Shown here in pieces: positions 8,060 through 16,559 of a stretch of 64,000 nt of DNA. Below the pieces are notes generated by a model. That model was given only the letters and a program-made list of their open reading frames with translations. It was not told where the DNA came from and searched no databases. Source of the DNA: Mayfieldus sp038329895 (GTDB lineage Bacteria > Actinomycetota > Thermoleophilia > Solirubrobacterales > 70-9); contig JBBQNM010000003.1 in NCBI GenBank assembly GCA_038329895.1, positions 16,051-80,050 of the forward strand, read 5' to 3'. Both the position numbers and the translations under genes were made by a program. The first letter of the stretch is position 1; every line of letters begins with the position of its first letter.

Positions 8060-9202
8060 TCAGCGCGGCGCCTTGAGCTCTACCGGGAAGACCGGCAGCC
8101 CGTCGCTGACCCGGTAACCGGACACCGCGTCGAGCGTGGTGTCGCCGTTGCCGTCGATCGAGTAGCTGCCGAGGATCGAGTGGAGGTCATGGGTCGAGAG
8201 GACCTCGTCGATCACCGCGTGGCGGTCGTCGCCGTTGGGGCCGGCACGGCGGATCGCGTCGAGCAGCAGCGCCATCGACTCGTAACCGTACGCGGCGACG
8301 GGATTGACGGTGCCGAACTGCCGCCTGTAGGCGCGCACGAACCGCTGTCCCGCCGCGGGAAGCAGCGACGGATCGAGGAACGGCGAGGTGACGTAGAGGC
8401 GGTCGGCGAACGCCGTCGCCCTGCGGAGGGAGGCGGGGTCGATCAGCGCGTCGGAGCCGATGATCGGCCGCGGTGGGAGTCCACGCGTTGCCTTCGAAAA
8501 CCCATCCGGCCCACCACCGTAATAGACGAGGTCAACGCCTCCGCCCTCACCGGTGCCGAGTCCTATCCGGGCCGTCTCCTGGTCGAAGGCTCGCGCCAGG
8601 GTCTGGCCGAAGACCGAGCCATCGGTGACGGAGCCGACGCGCTTCGCGCCCATCTGCTTCGCCCAGACCGCCGCCGCCCGGGCCTCGACGTCATCGTCCG
8701 GGACCACTCGCGCGAAGGTCTGGCGACCGCTGGGCTGAAGCCGCTCGGGACTTGCGTCGCCCACCGGCGGCAGCCGGGTCAGATCGACCGCCGTGCTTCC
8801 GGGTGAGATCTGAACCATCTCGGCCTGGTTGGTGATCGGTAGTGAGGCGCGCGTTGCACCGGAGTCGAGATCCCCGATGTAGCCGATCGCGGTGACGTCC
8901 TCCGCCGCACTTCGGGCGTTGGCTGCGGTGCGGGCCAGGCTCCAGCGACCATCGCGTGTGTCATCCAGATAGACGGCCCGCACCTTCAGGTCGCCGATCC
9001 TTCCGCGCGCATCGGCCAGCGCCAGCCTGGCCCCGTCGACGATCGCCCTGCCGGCGGCTTCGCGCTCGCCTTGCAGCGGCGCGCTGACGTAGACGGTCAG
9101 CGTCTCGCCGCCCGCCTTGCCACCGCCGGTGCTGCCGCCGCATCCGCCGGCCACCAGCGCCAGCGCCGCGGCCCCGGCGATCGCGGCCAGACGCCGATTC
9201 AC
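8060..9202 (-). CDS. Branched-chain amino-acid-type ABC substrate-binding lipoprotein
   Basis: 380 residues from GTG 9202, whose GTGA overlaps the pfkA stop, indicating translational coupling. The longer frame upstream only reads through pfkA. Residues 1-19 form a lipoprotein signal peptide with lipobox VAGGC, followed by a Gly/Ser linker. The mature part matches the periplasmic-binding family of LivJ-like receptors (VDGARLALADARG, AIGYIGDLDSGAT near the N-lobe, PIIGSDALIDP, AYGYESMALLLDAI near the C-lobe). No ABC permease or ATPase gene is adjacent, so this looks like an orphan receptor; the ligand is unknown. Confidence 0.85.
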   Translation of the reverse strand: MNRRLAAIAGAAALALVAGGCGGSTGGGKAGGETLTVYVSAPLQGEREAAGRAIVDGARLALADARGRIGDLKVRAVYLDDTRDGRWSLARTAANARSAAEDVTAIGYIGDLDSGATRASLPITNQAEMVQISPGSTAVDLTRLPPVGDASPERLQPSGRQTFARVVPDDDVEARAAAVWAKQMGAKRVGSVTDGSVFGQTLARAFDQETARIGLGTGEGGGVDLVYYGGGPDGFSKATRGLPPRPIIGSDALIDPASLRRATAFADRLYVTSPFLDPSLLPAAGQRFVRAYRRQFGTVNPVAAYGYESMALLLDAIRRAGPNGDDRHAVIDEVLSTHDLHSILGSYSIDGNGDTTLDAVSGYRVSDGLPVFPVELKAPR

Positions 9203-10224
9203 CCGAAGAAGACCTCCGCCTCGCGGTAGAGCGATTCGGGCACCAGCTTCACCTCGGCGGTCGCCTCGGCCAGATCGACGAGAGTGATCTCGGTGCCGCG
9301 CAGCGAGGTCATCTTGCCCCAATTGCCGTCGTGAGCGGCGTCGATCGCGTGCAGGCCGAAGCGGGTGGCGAGCACCCGATCGAAGGCGGTCGGGGTTCCG
9401 CCGCGCTGGACGTGGCCGAGCACCGTGGCCCGCGCCTCCTTCCCGGTGCGCCGCTCGATCTCACCCTCGAGCCAGTGGGCGATGCCGCCGAGGCGGAGGT
9501 GGCCGAACTCGTCGCGCGGCGCATCCTCGGTCTCCGGCACCCCGCCCTTCGGCTCGGCCCCCTCTGCGACGACGACAATCGGCGAGTACTGGCTTTCGAA
9601 GCGCGTCTCTATGTAGTGGCAGACCTGATCGAGGTCGAACTGGTGCTCGGGGATCAGGATCACGTTGGCGCCGCCGGCGAGCCCGGCGTGGAATGCGATC
9701 CAGCCGGCGTGGCGACCCATCACCTCGATGATCAGCACCCGGTGGTGGCTCTCCGCGGTCGTGTGGAGGCGATCGATGGCCTCCATCGCGATGTTGACCG
9801 CGGTGTCGAATCCGAATGTGTAGTCGGTGGCGTTGAGATCGTTGTCGATCGTCTTCGGCACACCGATCAGGTCGACCCCTTGATCCTGGAGCTTGCTGGC
9901 GACTCCAAGCGTGTCCTCGCCTCCGATCGCGATCAATCCCTCGACCCGCTCGGCGGCGAGGTTGGCGACGATCTTCTCGACGCCACCGTCGGCATCCAGC
10001 GGGTTGGTCCGTGAGGACCCGAGGATCGTCCCGCCGCGCGGAAGGATTCCCCGCACCTCGGGGATTCCCAGCGGCCGGTAGTCGCCCTCCAGCGGACCCC
10101 GCCAGCCGTCGCGAAAGCCGACGAACTCGTGGCCGTACTCGGCCACGCCCTTGCGGACGATCGCCCGGATCACCGCGTTGAGCCCCGGACAGTCCCCCCC
10201 GCCGGTGAGCACGCCAATCCGCAT
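9199..10224 (-). CDS. pfkA: 6-phosphofructokinase, PPi-type active-site signature
   Basis: 341 residues from ATG 10224. Family motifs are GVLTGGGDCPGLNAVIRAIV, GSSRTNP, PKTIDNDL, EVMGRHAGWIA and HVQRGGTPTAFDRVLA. At the two positions that separate ATP- from pyrophosphate-dependent enzymes (104 and 124 in E. coli numbering) it carries Asp (IGGEDTLG) and Lys (GVPKTIDND). That pairing is known from actinobacterial PPi-PFK such as Amycolatopsis methanolica, so a reversible PPi-dependent enzyme is likely. It phosphorylates fructose 6-phosphate in glycolysis. It lies in the trp transcription unit, 26 nt after a small membrane-protein gene, and overlaps the downstream lipoprotein gene by 4 nt. Confidence 0.92.
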   Translation of the reverse strand: MRIGVLTGGGDCPGLNAVIRAIVRKGVAEYGHEFVGFRDGWRGPLEGDYRPLGIPEVRGILPRGGTILGSSRTNPLDADGGVEKIVANLAAERVEGLIAIGGEDTLGVASKLQDQGVDLIGVPKTIDNDLNATDYTFGFDTAVNIAMEAIDRLHTTAESHHRVLIIEVMGRHAGWIAFHAGLAGGANVILIPEHQFDLDQVCHYIETRFESQYSPIVVVAEGAEPKGGVPETEDAPRDEFGHLRLGGIAHWLEGEIERRTGKEARATVLGHVQRGGTPTAFDRVLATRFGLHAIDAAHDGNWGKMTSLRGTEITLVDLAEATAEVKLVPESLYREAEVFFG

Positions 10225-10250
10225 GCCGCGACTGTATCGGCGTCGCCGGC

Positions 10251-10412
10251 CTAGGACCGCAGCCGCTCGCGCAGCGGTTCGGTGAGCTTGATCAGCGATC
10301 CGACCAAGAGCACCGTCAAGAAGACGATGCCGGCAACCGGGCCGCCCTGCCCGAAGGCGTAGGAGACCACCATCGCCGCCAGGGCCAGAAAGAGGGCCAC
10401 CACAAGGGTCAT
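10251..10412 (-). CDS. Small membrane protein (53 aa), hypothetical
   Basis: A short reading frame, ATG 10412 to TAG 10251-10253, encodes 53 residues with two hydrophobic helices (MTLVVALFLALAAMVVSYAF and GIVFLTVLLVGSLIKL) and a basic C-terminus (RERLRS). It starts 12 nt after the trpA stop and ends 26 nt before pfkA on the same strand, so it fits the operon as a real gene. AGGA precedes the start at loose spacing. No family recognised; the two-helix hairpin layout is all that can be said. Confidence 0.55.
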   Translation of the reverse strand: MTLVVALFLALAAMVVSYAFGQGGPVAGIVFLTVLLVGSLIKLTEPLRERLRS

Positions 10413-10424
10413 CGGAACGGGATC

Positions 10425-11246
10425 CTAACCGGCGAGGGCGGCGCGGACCTCGCGCAGGAACACCGCCGCGGCCTCGGCGCCCGCGGTCGCATCGCCCGCC
10501 TCGGAGACCTCGCGCACGAGGCGGGTGCCGATGATCACGCCGTCGGCGAGCTTGCCCACCGCGGCGGCCTGCTCCGGCGTGCCGATCCCGAACCCGACCG
10601 CGACCGGCACCTCGGCTTCCTCCTGCGCCGCTCGTACCAAGTTCTCCAGCTGCTCTGGCAGCTCGTCGCGCTCGCCGGTCACCCCTGCGACCGAGACGAG
10701 GTAGACGAAGCCGCGCGCCGACTCGCAGATGCGACGGCGGCGATCGGGCGGGGTCGTGGGTGCGATGAGCGGGATCAGCGCCAGGCCCTCTGCCTCGAGC
10801 GCCTCGCCGATCTCGCCCGACTCCTCCAGCGGCAGATCGGGGACGATCGCGCCGGCGGCGCCGACCGCCGCGAGGCGCCCGGCGAAGCGCCGCGGACCGA
10901 GCGCCAGCACCATGTTCACGTAACACATCGCCACCGAGGGAACTCCCTCGCCGAGCACCTCGCAGCTCTCCAGGGCGCCGTCGAGGTCGGCGCCTCGCCC
11001 AAGCGCCGCGGTTGCCGCCGCGTGGATCACCGGCCCGTCGGCGAGCGGGTCCGAGAAGGGGACCCCAACCTCGACCAGATCGGCGCCGCCGTCGGCGTAG
11101 GCCCTGGCGATCTCCTGGGCACCCTCGCAATCCGGGAAGCAGCCCATCATGTAGGGCATCAGCGCCGCTCGGCCCTCCTGGCTCGCGGCAGCGAAGGCGG
11201 CCTCGATCCGCGCCAGGCCAGTCGAGGTGCTGGTCGCGTCAGCCAT
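10425..11246 (-). CDS. trpA: Tryptophan synthase alpha chain
   Basis: 273 residues from ATG 11246, which overlaps the trpB stop by 8 nt (ATGGCTGA); a longer frame to 11291 would only run into trpB. TIM-barrel motifs are LMPYMMGCFPDCEGA, DLVEVGVPFSDPLADGPVI (with the catalytic Glu and Asp positions), PDLPLEESGEI and VAVGFGIGTPEQAA. It cleaves indole-3-glycerol phosphate to indole and glyceraldehyde 3-phosphate, passing indole to TrpB through a tunnel. The order trpF-trpB-trpA is as in many bacteria. Confidence 0.96.
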   Translation of the reverse strand: MADATSTSTGLARIEAAFAAASQEGRAALMPYMMGCFPDCEGAQEIARAYADGGADLVEVGVPFSDPLADGPVIHAAATAALGRGADLDGALESCEVLGEGVPSVAMCYVNMVLALGPRRFAGRLAAVGAAGAIVPDLPLEESGEIGEALEAEGLALIPLIAPTTPPDRRRRICESARGFVYLVSVAGVTGERDELPEQLENLVRAAQEEAEVPVAVGFGIGTPEQAAAVGKLADGVIIGTRLVREVSEAGDATAGAEAAAVFLREVRAALAG

Positions 11247-12417
11247 CGATCTTCTCCAGGGCAGCCAGTGCCTCGGCGAGGTCCTTGTCACCGCGGCCGC
11301 TCAGACACAACAGGTCGTAGCCCTCGGTCCCCGGATTCGCGAGCAACCAGGCGATCGCGTGCGCGGGCTCGAGCGCCGGCACGATCCCCTCCAAGCGCGA
11401 CAGCTCACGGAAGGCGAGCAAGGCGTCGGCGTCGGTGACCGACTCGTAGCGGGCCCTGCCGGTGTCGCGGAGCTGGGCGTGCTCGGGGCCCACCCCCGGA
11501 TAGTCGAGCCCGGCGGAGATCGAGTGCGCCTCGAGGATCTGGCCGTCCTCGTCGCTGAGCACCGACGACAGCGATCCGTGCAACACCCCGGTCCGTCCCG
11601 CGACCAGCGAGGCTCCGTGGTGCCCGCTCTCCAGGCCCTCGCCACCTGCCTCGACCCCGATCAACTCGGTCCCCTCGTCCTCGAGGAACGCGGTGAAGGT
11701 CCCGATCGCGTTCGACCCGCCGCCAACGCAGGCGATCACCCGCGCCGGAAGCGTTCCCTCTGCCTCCAGCGCCTGGCGGCGCGCCTCGTCGCCGATCACC
11801 CGCTGGAGGTCGCGGACCAGAGCGGGGAAGGGCGCCGGACCGACCACCGAGCCGATCACGTAATGGGTGTCGGCGGCGTTGGCGACCCAGTCGCGGATCG
11901 CAGCGCTAACGGCCTCCTTCAGCGTCCGGGCGCCGGCCTCGACCGGCACCACCTCGGCCCCGAGCAAGTTCATCCGCTCGACGTTGGGACGCTGGCGGCG
12001 CATGTCCTCGGTGCCCATGTAGACGACGCAATCGAGATCGAGCAGCGCGCAGGCCGTCGCAGTCGCAACGCCGTGCTGGCCGGCACCGGTTTCGGCGATC
12101 ACACGGCGCTTTCCCATTCGCCGCGTGAGCAGCGCTTGGCCGACCGCGTTGTTGATCTTGTGGGCTCCGGTGTGGGCGAGGTCCTCTCGTTTCAGATAGA
12201 CCGGCCTTCCGACCCGTTCGGAGAGCCGCGCGGCACGGTAGAGAGGCGTCGGCCGGCCGATGAAGTCGAGGTGAAGGCGCCCCAGCTCGGCGTTGAACTC
12301 CGGGTCAGCGCGCGCCTCCGACCAAGCCTCGGTCAGCTCGTCGAGTGCCGAGATCAGTGTCTCGGGGACGAAGCGCCCTCCGTAGGGGCCGAAACGCTCC
12401 TCGACTGCCGTGCTCAC
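11239..12417 (-). CDS. trpB: Tryptophan synthase beta chain
   Basis: 392 residues from GTG 12417, coupled to trpF by a GTGA overlap. Conserved features are FGPYGGRFVPETL at the N-terminus, KREDLAHTGAHKINNAVGQ with the PLP-binding lysine, ETGAGQHGVATA with the catalytic Glu, and CVGGGSNAIGTF as the phosphate loop. This is the TrpB1 type that works with TrpA: it condenses indole and serine to tryptophan using pyridoxal phosphate. Length is normal. Confidence 0.97.
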   Translation of the reverse strand: MSTAVEERFGPYGGRFVPETLISALDELTEAWSEARADPEFNAELGRLHLDFIGRPTPLYRAARLSERVGRPVYLKREDLAHTGAHKINNAVGQALLTRRMGKRRVIAETGAGQHGVATATACALLDLDCVVYMGTEDMRRQRPNVERMNLLGAEVVPVEAGARTLKEAVSAAIRDWVANAADTHYVIGSVVGPAPFPALVRDLQRVIGDEARRQALEAEGTLPARVIACVGGGSNAIGTFTAFLEDEGTELIGVEAGGEGLESGHHGASLVAGRTGVLHGSLSSVLSDEDGQILEAHSISAGLDYPGVGPEHAQLRDTGRARYESVTDADALLAFRELSRLEGIVPALEPAHAIAWLLANPGTEGYDLLCLSGRGDKDLAEALAALEKIDG

Positions 12418-13052
12418 GGGGCGGGGGCCGGCGTGGCGGCGCGGGCGGCCTCAAGGAAAGAGGCCAGCAACTCGTGGTCCTTGCGGCCGGGCTCCGCCTC
12501 CACGCCGCTCGCCACGTCGACCGCGAAGGGATGAGCAGCCTCGGCCGCTGCGGCGACGTTGTCCGGCCGCAGGCCGCCGGCGAGGATCGCCGGCACCTTG
12601 GAGCGCCGGCCGGCCAGCAGGTCCCAGTCGAAGGTCTCCCCGGTGCCGCCCCAGAGATCGCCGCGGCGGGTGTCGAACATATGGAAGTCGGTGCGGAAGG
12701 CATCGGCACCGCGAACGTCGGCTGCGCTGGAGACGTGAATTGCCTTGATCACCTTGGCGCCGGTACGGCGGGCGACCTCAGTACAGAAGGACGGGCCCTC
12801 GTCACCGTTGAGCTGCACGATCGAGAGCCCCTCGTCGGCCGCCGCCGCCTCGACCTGATCGAGCTTCGGGTTCACGAAGACTCCGACCACCTCGCAGCGG
12901 CGGCGCAGCTCAGCACCGATCTCAACCGCGGTCGCTGGGTCGCAGCTACGAGGGCTTTCCTCGTGGTGGACGAGGCCGATCGCCCAGGCTCCGAGGCGCA
13001 CGGCCTCGCGTGCGTCCTCGAGATTCGTGATTCCGCAGATCTTGACCTTCAT
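12414..13052 (-). CDS. trpF: Phosphoribosylanthranilate isomerase
   Basis: 212 residues. It begins KVKICGITNLEDAREAV, with the general-base Cys, and carries VGVFVNP, VQLNGDE, FDTRRGDLWGGTGETFDW (general-acid Asp and phosphate-binding residues) and ILAGGLRPDNV. This TIM-barrel enzyme performs the Amadori rearrangement in the third committed step to tryptophan. The start is preceded by about 170 bp of repeat-rich DNA separating it from htrA; it overlaps trpB by 4 nt. The last 12 residues are a low-complexity Ala/Pro tail. Confidence 0.95.
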   Translation of the reverse strand: MKVKICGITNLEDAREAVRLGAWAIGLVHHEESPRSCDPATAVEIGAELRRRCEVVGVFVNPKLDQVEAAAADEGLSIVQLNGDEGPSFCTEVARRTGAKVIKAIHVSSAADVRGADAFRTDFHMFDTRRGDLWGGTGETFDWDLLAGRRSKVPAILAGGLRPDNVAAAAEAAHPFAVDVASGVEAEPGRKDHELLASFLEAARAATPAPAP

Positions 13053-13082
13053 AGGTCAAGGGTAAGGGGTGGCCGAACGGTG

Positions 13083-13204
13083 GCCGGCCGGCGCGTTGCG
13101 CTCCGGCACACCTCCCCTTTGCGGCTGCTGCGCAGCCTCACATGCATCTGCCGGCGCCTATGGCACCGGCCAAGAACCACTGTCAGGCGGCGCAGCCGCC
13201 GCAA
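13083..13204. repeat. REP-like composite element between htrA and trpF
   Basis: The trpF-htrA gap contains several hairpins: GGCTG-CTGCG-CAGCC, then ACATGCATCTG, then GCCGG...CCGGC, then the core palindrome TCAGGCGGCGCAGCCGCCGCAA at 13183-13204. The core occurs four more times in the window, always between genes. Nothing protein-coding is apparent in 13053-13224. Confidence 0.7.
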
Positions 13205-13224
13205 TTATCTCTGCCGGGCGGCGT

Positions 13225-14448
13225 CTACCGGCCCAGACCCGAGCCGCTGGCGCCGACGTTGCTTGGGCGGTCGCCGAGGGTGACGGTGAAGCTCTTGGTG
13301 TCCGCGCCGCGGCGCACCGTGACGTCGAGGGTGTCACCGGGCTTGGCGGAGTTGACGATGTTGACGACCTGGTCCATCGAGGTGACCTTGTGGCCGCTGA
13401 TCTCGGTGATGATGTCGCCACCCAACTCCAGGTTGGCACCCTGGATCGTCGCCGCGGTGTGGCCCCCACGCATCCCGGCCTTGGCGGCTGGGCCGCCGTT
13501 GACGGCCTGTTGGACAAGCACCCCCGAGTCCACCGGAAGGTTCAGCGCCTTGGCGATGTCGGGGCTGATCGTCGCCCCGGTGATGCCGAGGAATGCGTGC
13601 TGGACCTTGCCGTTCTGCTCCAGCTGAGAGACCACCTGACGGGCGGTGTTGCTCGGAATCGCAAACCCGATTCCGACCGAGCCGCCACCGCCGGCCGTCT
13701 CGATCTGCGAGGTGATGCCGATCACCTGACCTGACGAGTTAATCAGCGGACCTCCGGAGTTGCCCGGATTGATCGAGGCGTCAGTCTGGATCACATTGGA
13801 GATCGCGAACCCGTTCGGGGCCTGAATCTGGCGCTGGAGTGCCGAGACGATCCCCGTGGTCGCGGTTTGGTCGAGTCCAAAGGGATTGCCGATCGCCACG
13901 ACCGGGTCGCCGACCTGGACGCTCGAAGAGTCGCCCAGCGGCAGCGGATGCAGGTCGGAGGAAGGTGCGTCGATCTTCAGCAGCGAGAGGTCAGTGGCGG
14001 GGTCTCGTCCCACGACCTGCGCGTCGTAGCTGGTGTCGCTGCTACCCAGCTTTACGCGGATCGTCTGAGAACCGGCGACCACGTGATTGTTGGTGAGGAT
14101 GTGTCCGTCGGTGTCGATCACGAAGCCGGAGCCGCTCGCGGTGCCCCCGCCCCGCGGGAGGCCGAAGAAGTCAAATGGAGAGGCCGGCTTGGCCGCTTGC
14201 TGGGCCTCGATGAAGGCGACCCCCGCCGAGTCCGCCTTGTAGATCTTCGCGACGGTGTCGCCGTGGCCGCTCATCACCTTGGCGTTGATCGGCGCCGGCG
14301 TGAGCGGTGGGGGCAACGTGTCGTTGCTCGACGACGCGTGGACCAGGCCGGCCGCGATCGCGATCCAGCCCAGCACCGCGACCACCAGGCCGCCGACCAC
14401 CCCGGATCCGAAGGGCGTGCGGGAGAAGCTCTTCGCCTTGTCGACCAT
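13225..14448 (-). CDS. HtrA/DegP-like membrane-anchored serine protease with PDZ domain
   Basis: 407 residues from ATG 14448; the open frame continues upstream only into repeat DNA, so it was not used, and no clear ribosome site decides the start. One N-terminal membrane anchor lies at about residues 14-38 (VVGGLVVAVLGWIAIAAGL). The trypsin-like domain has the full triad: His in ILTNNHVV, Asp in RDPATDLSLLKI, Ser in NPGNSGGPL. A PDZ domain follows (about 300-400: FLGITGATISPDIA, GLxxGGDIITEISG type). Probably degrades or senses misfolded proteins outside the membrane. It sits between trpC and trpF, bracketed by REP-like repeats, which is an unusual place for a protease gene. Confidence 0.93.
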   Translation of the reverse strand: MVDKAKSFSRTPFGSGVVGGLVVAVLGWIAIAAGLVHASSSNDTLPPPLTPAPINAKVMSGHGDTVAKIYKADSAGVAFIEAQQAAKPASPFDFFGLPRGGGTASGSGFVIDTDGHILTNNHVVAGSQTIRVKLGSSDTSYDAQVVGRDPATDLSLLKIDAPSSDLHPLPLGDSSSVQVGDPVVAIGNPFGLDQTATTGIVSALQRQIQAPNGFAISNVIQTDASINPGNSGGPLINSSGQVIGITSQIETAGGGGSVGIGFAIPSNTARQVVSQLEQNGKVQHAFLGITGATISPDIAKALNLPVDSGVLVQQAVNGGPAAKAGMRGGHTAATIQGANLELGGDIITEISGHKVTSMDQVVNIVNSAKPGDTLDVTVRRGADTKSFTVTLGDRPSNVGASGSGLGR

Positions 14449-14520
14449 CACGTCGATGATCGAGGTGGGCGGTGATCCGCCGCTAAAGAAAGTCCTAAGC
14501 GGAGCTAAATCCTCGAAACG

Positions 14521-14641
14521 ATGGCTGCCGGCGCGTTGCGCGCCATGTGCTCTGAACGGTGCCGTCAGGCGCCGCCACTGGCTGGTCAGGCGGCGAAGCC
14601 GCCGCAAGTGGTTTGCATGTCAGGCGGCGCAGCCGCCGCAA
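14521..14641. repeat. REP-like composite element between trpC and htrA (two cores)
   Basis: Two core palindromes in the same orientation lie at 14586-14607 (loop GAA) and 14620-14641 (loop GCA), joined by GTGGTTTGCATG. Upstream are imperfect hairpins including CCGGCGCGTTGCGCGCC. The second core ends 6 nt before the trpC stop codon. The stretch 14449-14647 holds only this element and the htrA leader. Confidence 0.75.
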
Positions 14642-14647
14642 TTGTGT

Positions 14648-15454
14648 CTAGGGCAGCGGCTGTTCGCGGGTGGACTCCTCGGGACCCGCGAGCTCGCGCG
14701 TCTTCGCCTCGGTGTCGCCGGCGCGCATCAGCGCCTCGCCGATCAGAACCGCGTCGACTCCGACTCGGTCGAGCTCCTCGAGCTGGCCGCCATCCGAGAT
14801 CCCGCTCTCGGTCACCACGGTCTTGCCCGCGGGGACGTCGGGCATCAGCTCGAAGGTCGTGGAGATGTCCACTTGCCCGTTGTCGAGGTCGCGATTGTTG
14901 ATCCCGATCACCGCTGCGTCGAGCTCCAGGGCCCGCTCCAGCTCCTCGGCATCGTGGACCTCGACCAGCGGGTCCAGATCGAGGCCAAGCGCCTCGGCGT
15001 GCAGGGCGGCGAGCTGCTGCTCCTCGAGCGCCCGCACGATCAGCAGGACCGCGTCGGCTCCGTTCGCCGCCGCCTCGTAAAGCTGGTAGGGGTCGACGAC
15101 GAAGTCCTTGCGCAGGATCGGAAGGTCGCAGGCTTCGCGTGCGGCCCGCAGGTCATCCAGCGTGCCGCCGAAGTGCGCCTCGTCGGTGAGCACAGACAGC
15201 GCGGCCGCGCCGCCACGCTCAAACGCCTGCACCGTCCCCGCGACCGGCGCTTCGCTGTCGATCGCCCCGACGCTCGGCGAGCGGCGCTTGAACTCGGCGA
15301 TCAGCGAGAGACCGGGGCGCACCAGCGCCTCCATGAATGGCCGGTCCTCACCGCGGCTCTCGAGCCGGTTCTCGAGGTCGGCCAGTGGGATCTGCCCACG
15401 GCGCTTCTCGACTCCCTCTCTTGCCGCCGAGACGAGCTGCTCGATCATGCTCAT
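14648..15454 (-). CDS. trpC: Indole-3-glycerol phosphate synthase
   Basis: 268 residues, TIM barrel. Diagnostic stretches are IAEFKRRSPSVGAID (catalytic Lys), LSVLTDEAHFGGTLDDL, PILRKDFVVDPYQLYEA, LVEVHDAEELERAL, IGINNRDL and VTESGISDGGQLEEL, then AVLIGEALMR. It closes the indole ring of 1-(2-carboxyphenylamino)-1-deoxyribulose 5-phosphate with loss of CO2. It begins 16 nt after the trpD stop; a second Met two codons later could also serve as start. Confidence 0.96.
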   Translation of the reverse strand: MSMIEQLVSAAREGVEKRRGQIPLADLENRLESRGEDRPFMEALVRPGLSLIAEFKRRSPSVGAIDSEAPVAGTVQAFERGGAAALSVLTDEAHFGGTLDDLRAAREACDLPILRKDFVVDPYQLYEAAANGADAVLLIVRALEEQQLAALHAEALGLDLDPLVEVHDAEELERALELDAAVIGINNRDLDNGQVDISTTFELMPDVPAGKTVVTESGISDGGQLEELDRVGVDAVLIGEALMRAGDTEAKTRELAGPEESTREQPLP

Positions 15455-15470
15455 CGTGCGTGCCGGAACA

Positions 15471-16499
15471 TTAGCCTGCGAGCTTGCCGGTTTGCTCGAT
15501 CAATTGCTCGAGCAGCCGCGGCGCCGCCCCCGAGTCGATCGCCTCGCGCGCCCTCTCGACCCCTGTTCCGAGGTCGTCCGCCTGGCCGCCGACGTAGATC
15601 GCCGCCCCGGCGTTGAGCGCAACGACGTCCCGGGCGGGGCCCTCCGCGCCATCGAGCACCGAGCGGCTCACGGCGGCATTCTCCTTCGGCTCGCCGCCGG
15701 CGATCTCCTCGATCGAAGCCTCGCCAAGGCCGAACTGACCAGGCTCGACGAACCACTCTTCCGTTCCGGACTCGCGCACCTCGATCACCCGGGTGCGGCT
15801 CGAGATCGAGAGCTCGTCGAGGCCGTCCTCGGCGTTCACCACGAGCGCCGCCTTCGCCCCCAGCCCGAGCAGTGCCTCGGCCATAGTCTCCTGGTAGCGG
15901 CGGTCCGCCACGCCAACAAGCTGGCGGCTGGCACCGGCCGGATTGGTGAGCGGTCCGAGGAAATTGAAGATCGTTCGCACGCCCAGCTCTTTGCGCACCG
16001 GGACCACATTGGCCATCGCCTCGTGGTGGCGGGGGGCGAACATGAAACCGAACCCGACCTCGTCGATGCAGCGGGCGACCTGCTCGGGGCCGAGGCCGAT
16101 CTCGACCCCCAGCGCCTCGAGGAGATCGGCGGAGCCGCAGCGGCTGGTGTTGGAGCGATTGCCGTGCTTGGCAACGGCACAGCCCGCCGCCGCCGCAACC
16201 AGCGCCGCTGTGGTCGAGATGTTGAAGGTCGAGGGCCCGCCTCCGGTGCCGGCCGTGTCGACGAGGTCGTCGCGTCCACACGGGACATCGGAGGCCAGCG
16301 AGCGCATCGTGCGTGCCAGGCCCACCAGCTCGGGCACCGTCTCCCCCTTCGCTCGCAGCGCGATCAAGAACGCCGCTGTCTGCACCTCGCTCGTGCGGCC
16401 CTCCATGATCTCGGCGAGCACCGCGGCGGCGTGGTCAGTGGTCAGGTGGTCGCCGGCGCAGACGGCCTCGATCGCCCTGGTCACTATCTCGTTTGGCAT
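15471..16499 (-). CDS. trpD: Anthranilate phosphoribosyltransferase
   Basis: 342 residues. Motifs are DTAGTGGGPSTFNIST (the PRPP-binding GTGGD-like loop), VAKHGNRSNTSRCGSADLLEALG, FMFAPRHHEAMANVVPVRKELG, RTIFNFLGPLTNPA and the metal-binding NAEDGLDELSI. It transfers phosphoribose from PRPP to anthranilate. It is a separate gene, not fused to trpG. Between trpD and the upstream trpG lies the inverted heptamer repeat. Confidence 0.96.
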   Translation of the reverse strand: MPNEIVTRAIEAVCAGDHLTTDHAAAVLAEIMEGRTSEVQTAAFLIALRAKGETVPELVGLARTMRSLASDVPCGRDDLVDTAGTGGGPSTFNISTTAALVAAAAGCAVAKHGNRSNTSRCGSADLLEALGVEIGLGPEQVARCIDEVGFGFMFAPRHHEAMANVVPVRKELGVRTIFNFLGPLTNPAGASRQLVGVADRRYQETMAEALLGLGAKAALVVNAEDGLDELSISSRTRVIEVRESGTEEWFVEPGQFGLGEASIEEIAGGEPKENAAVSRSVLDGAEGPARDVVALNAGAAIYVGGQADDLGTGVERAREAIDSGAAPRLLEQLIEQTGKLAG

Positions 16500-16505
16500 C
16501 GATTC

Positions 16506-16559
16506 GTTCCTTGTTCCTTGTGGCTTGTTCCTAGGAACTAGGAACTAGGAACGAGGAAC
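16506..16559. repeat. Heptamer repeat copy C, inverted, between trpG and trpD
   Basis: Four units run forward (GTTCCTT, GTTCCTT, GTGGCTT, GTTCCTA; 16506-16533) and four run as the reverse complement (TAGGAAC x3, GAGGAAC; 16532-16559), meeting at the perfect palindrome GTTCCTAGGAAC. The transcript can fold into a long hairpin. The last units overlap the end of trpG and provide its TAG stop at 16545-16547. Confidence 0.85.
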
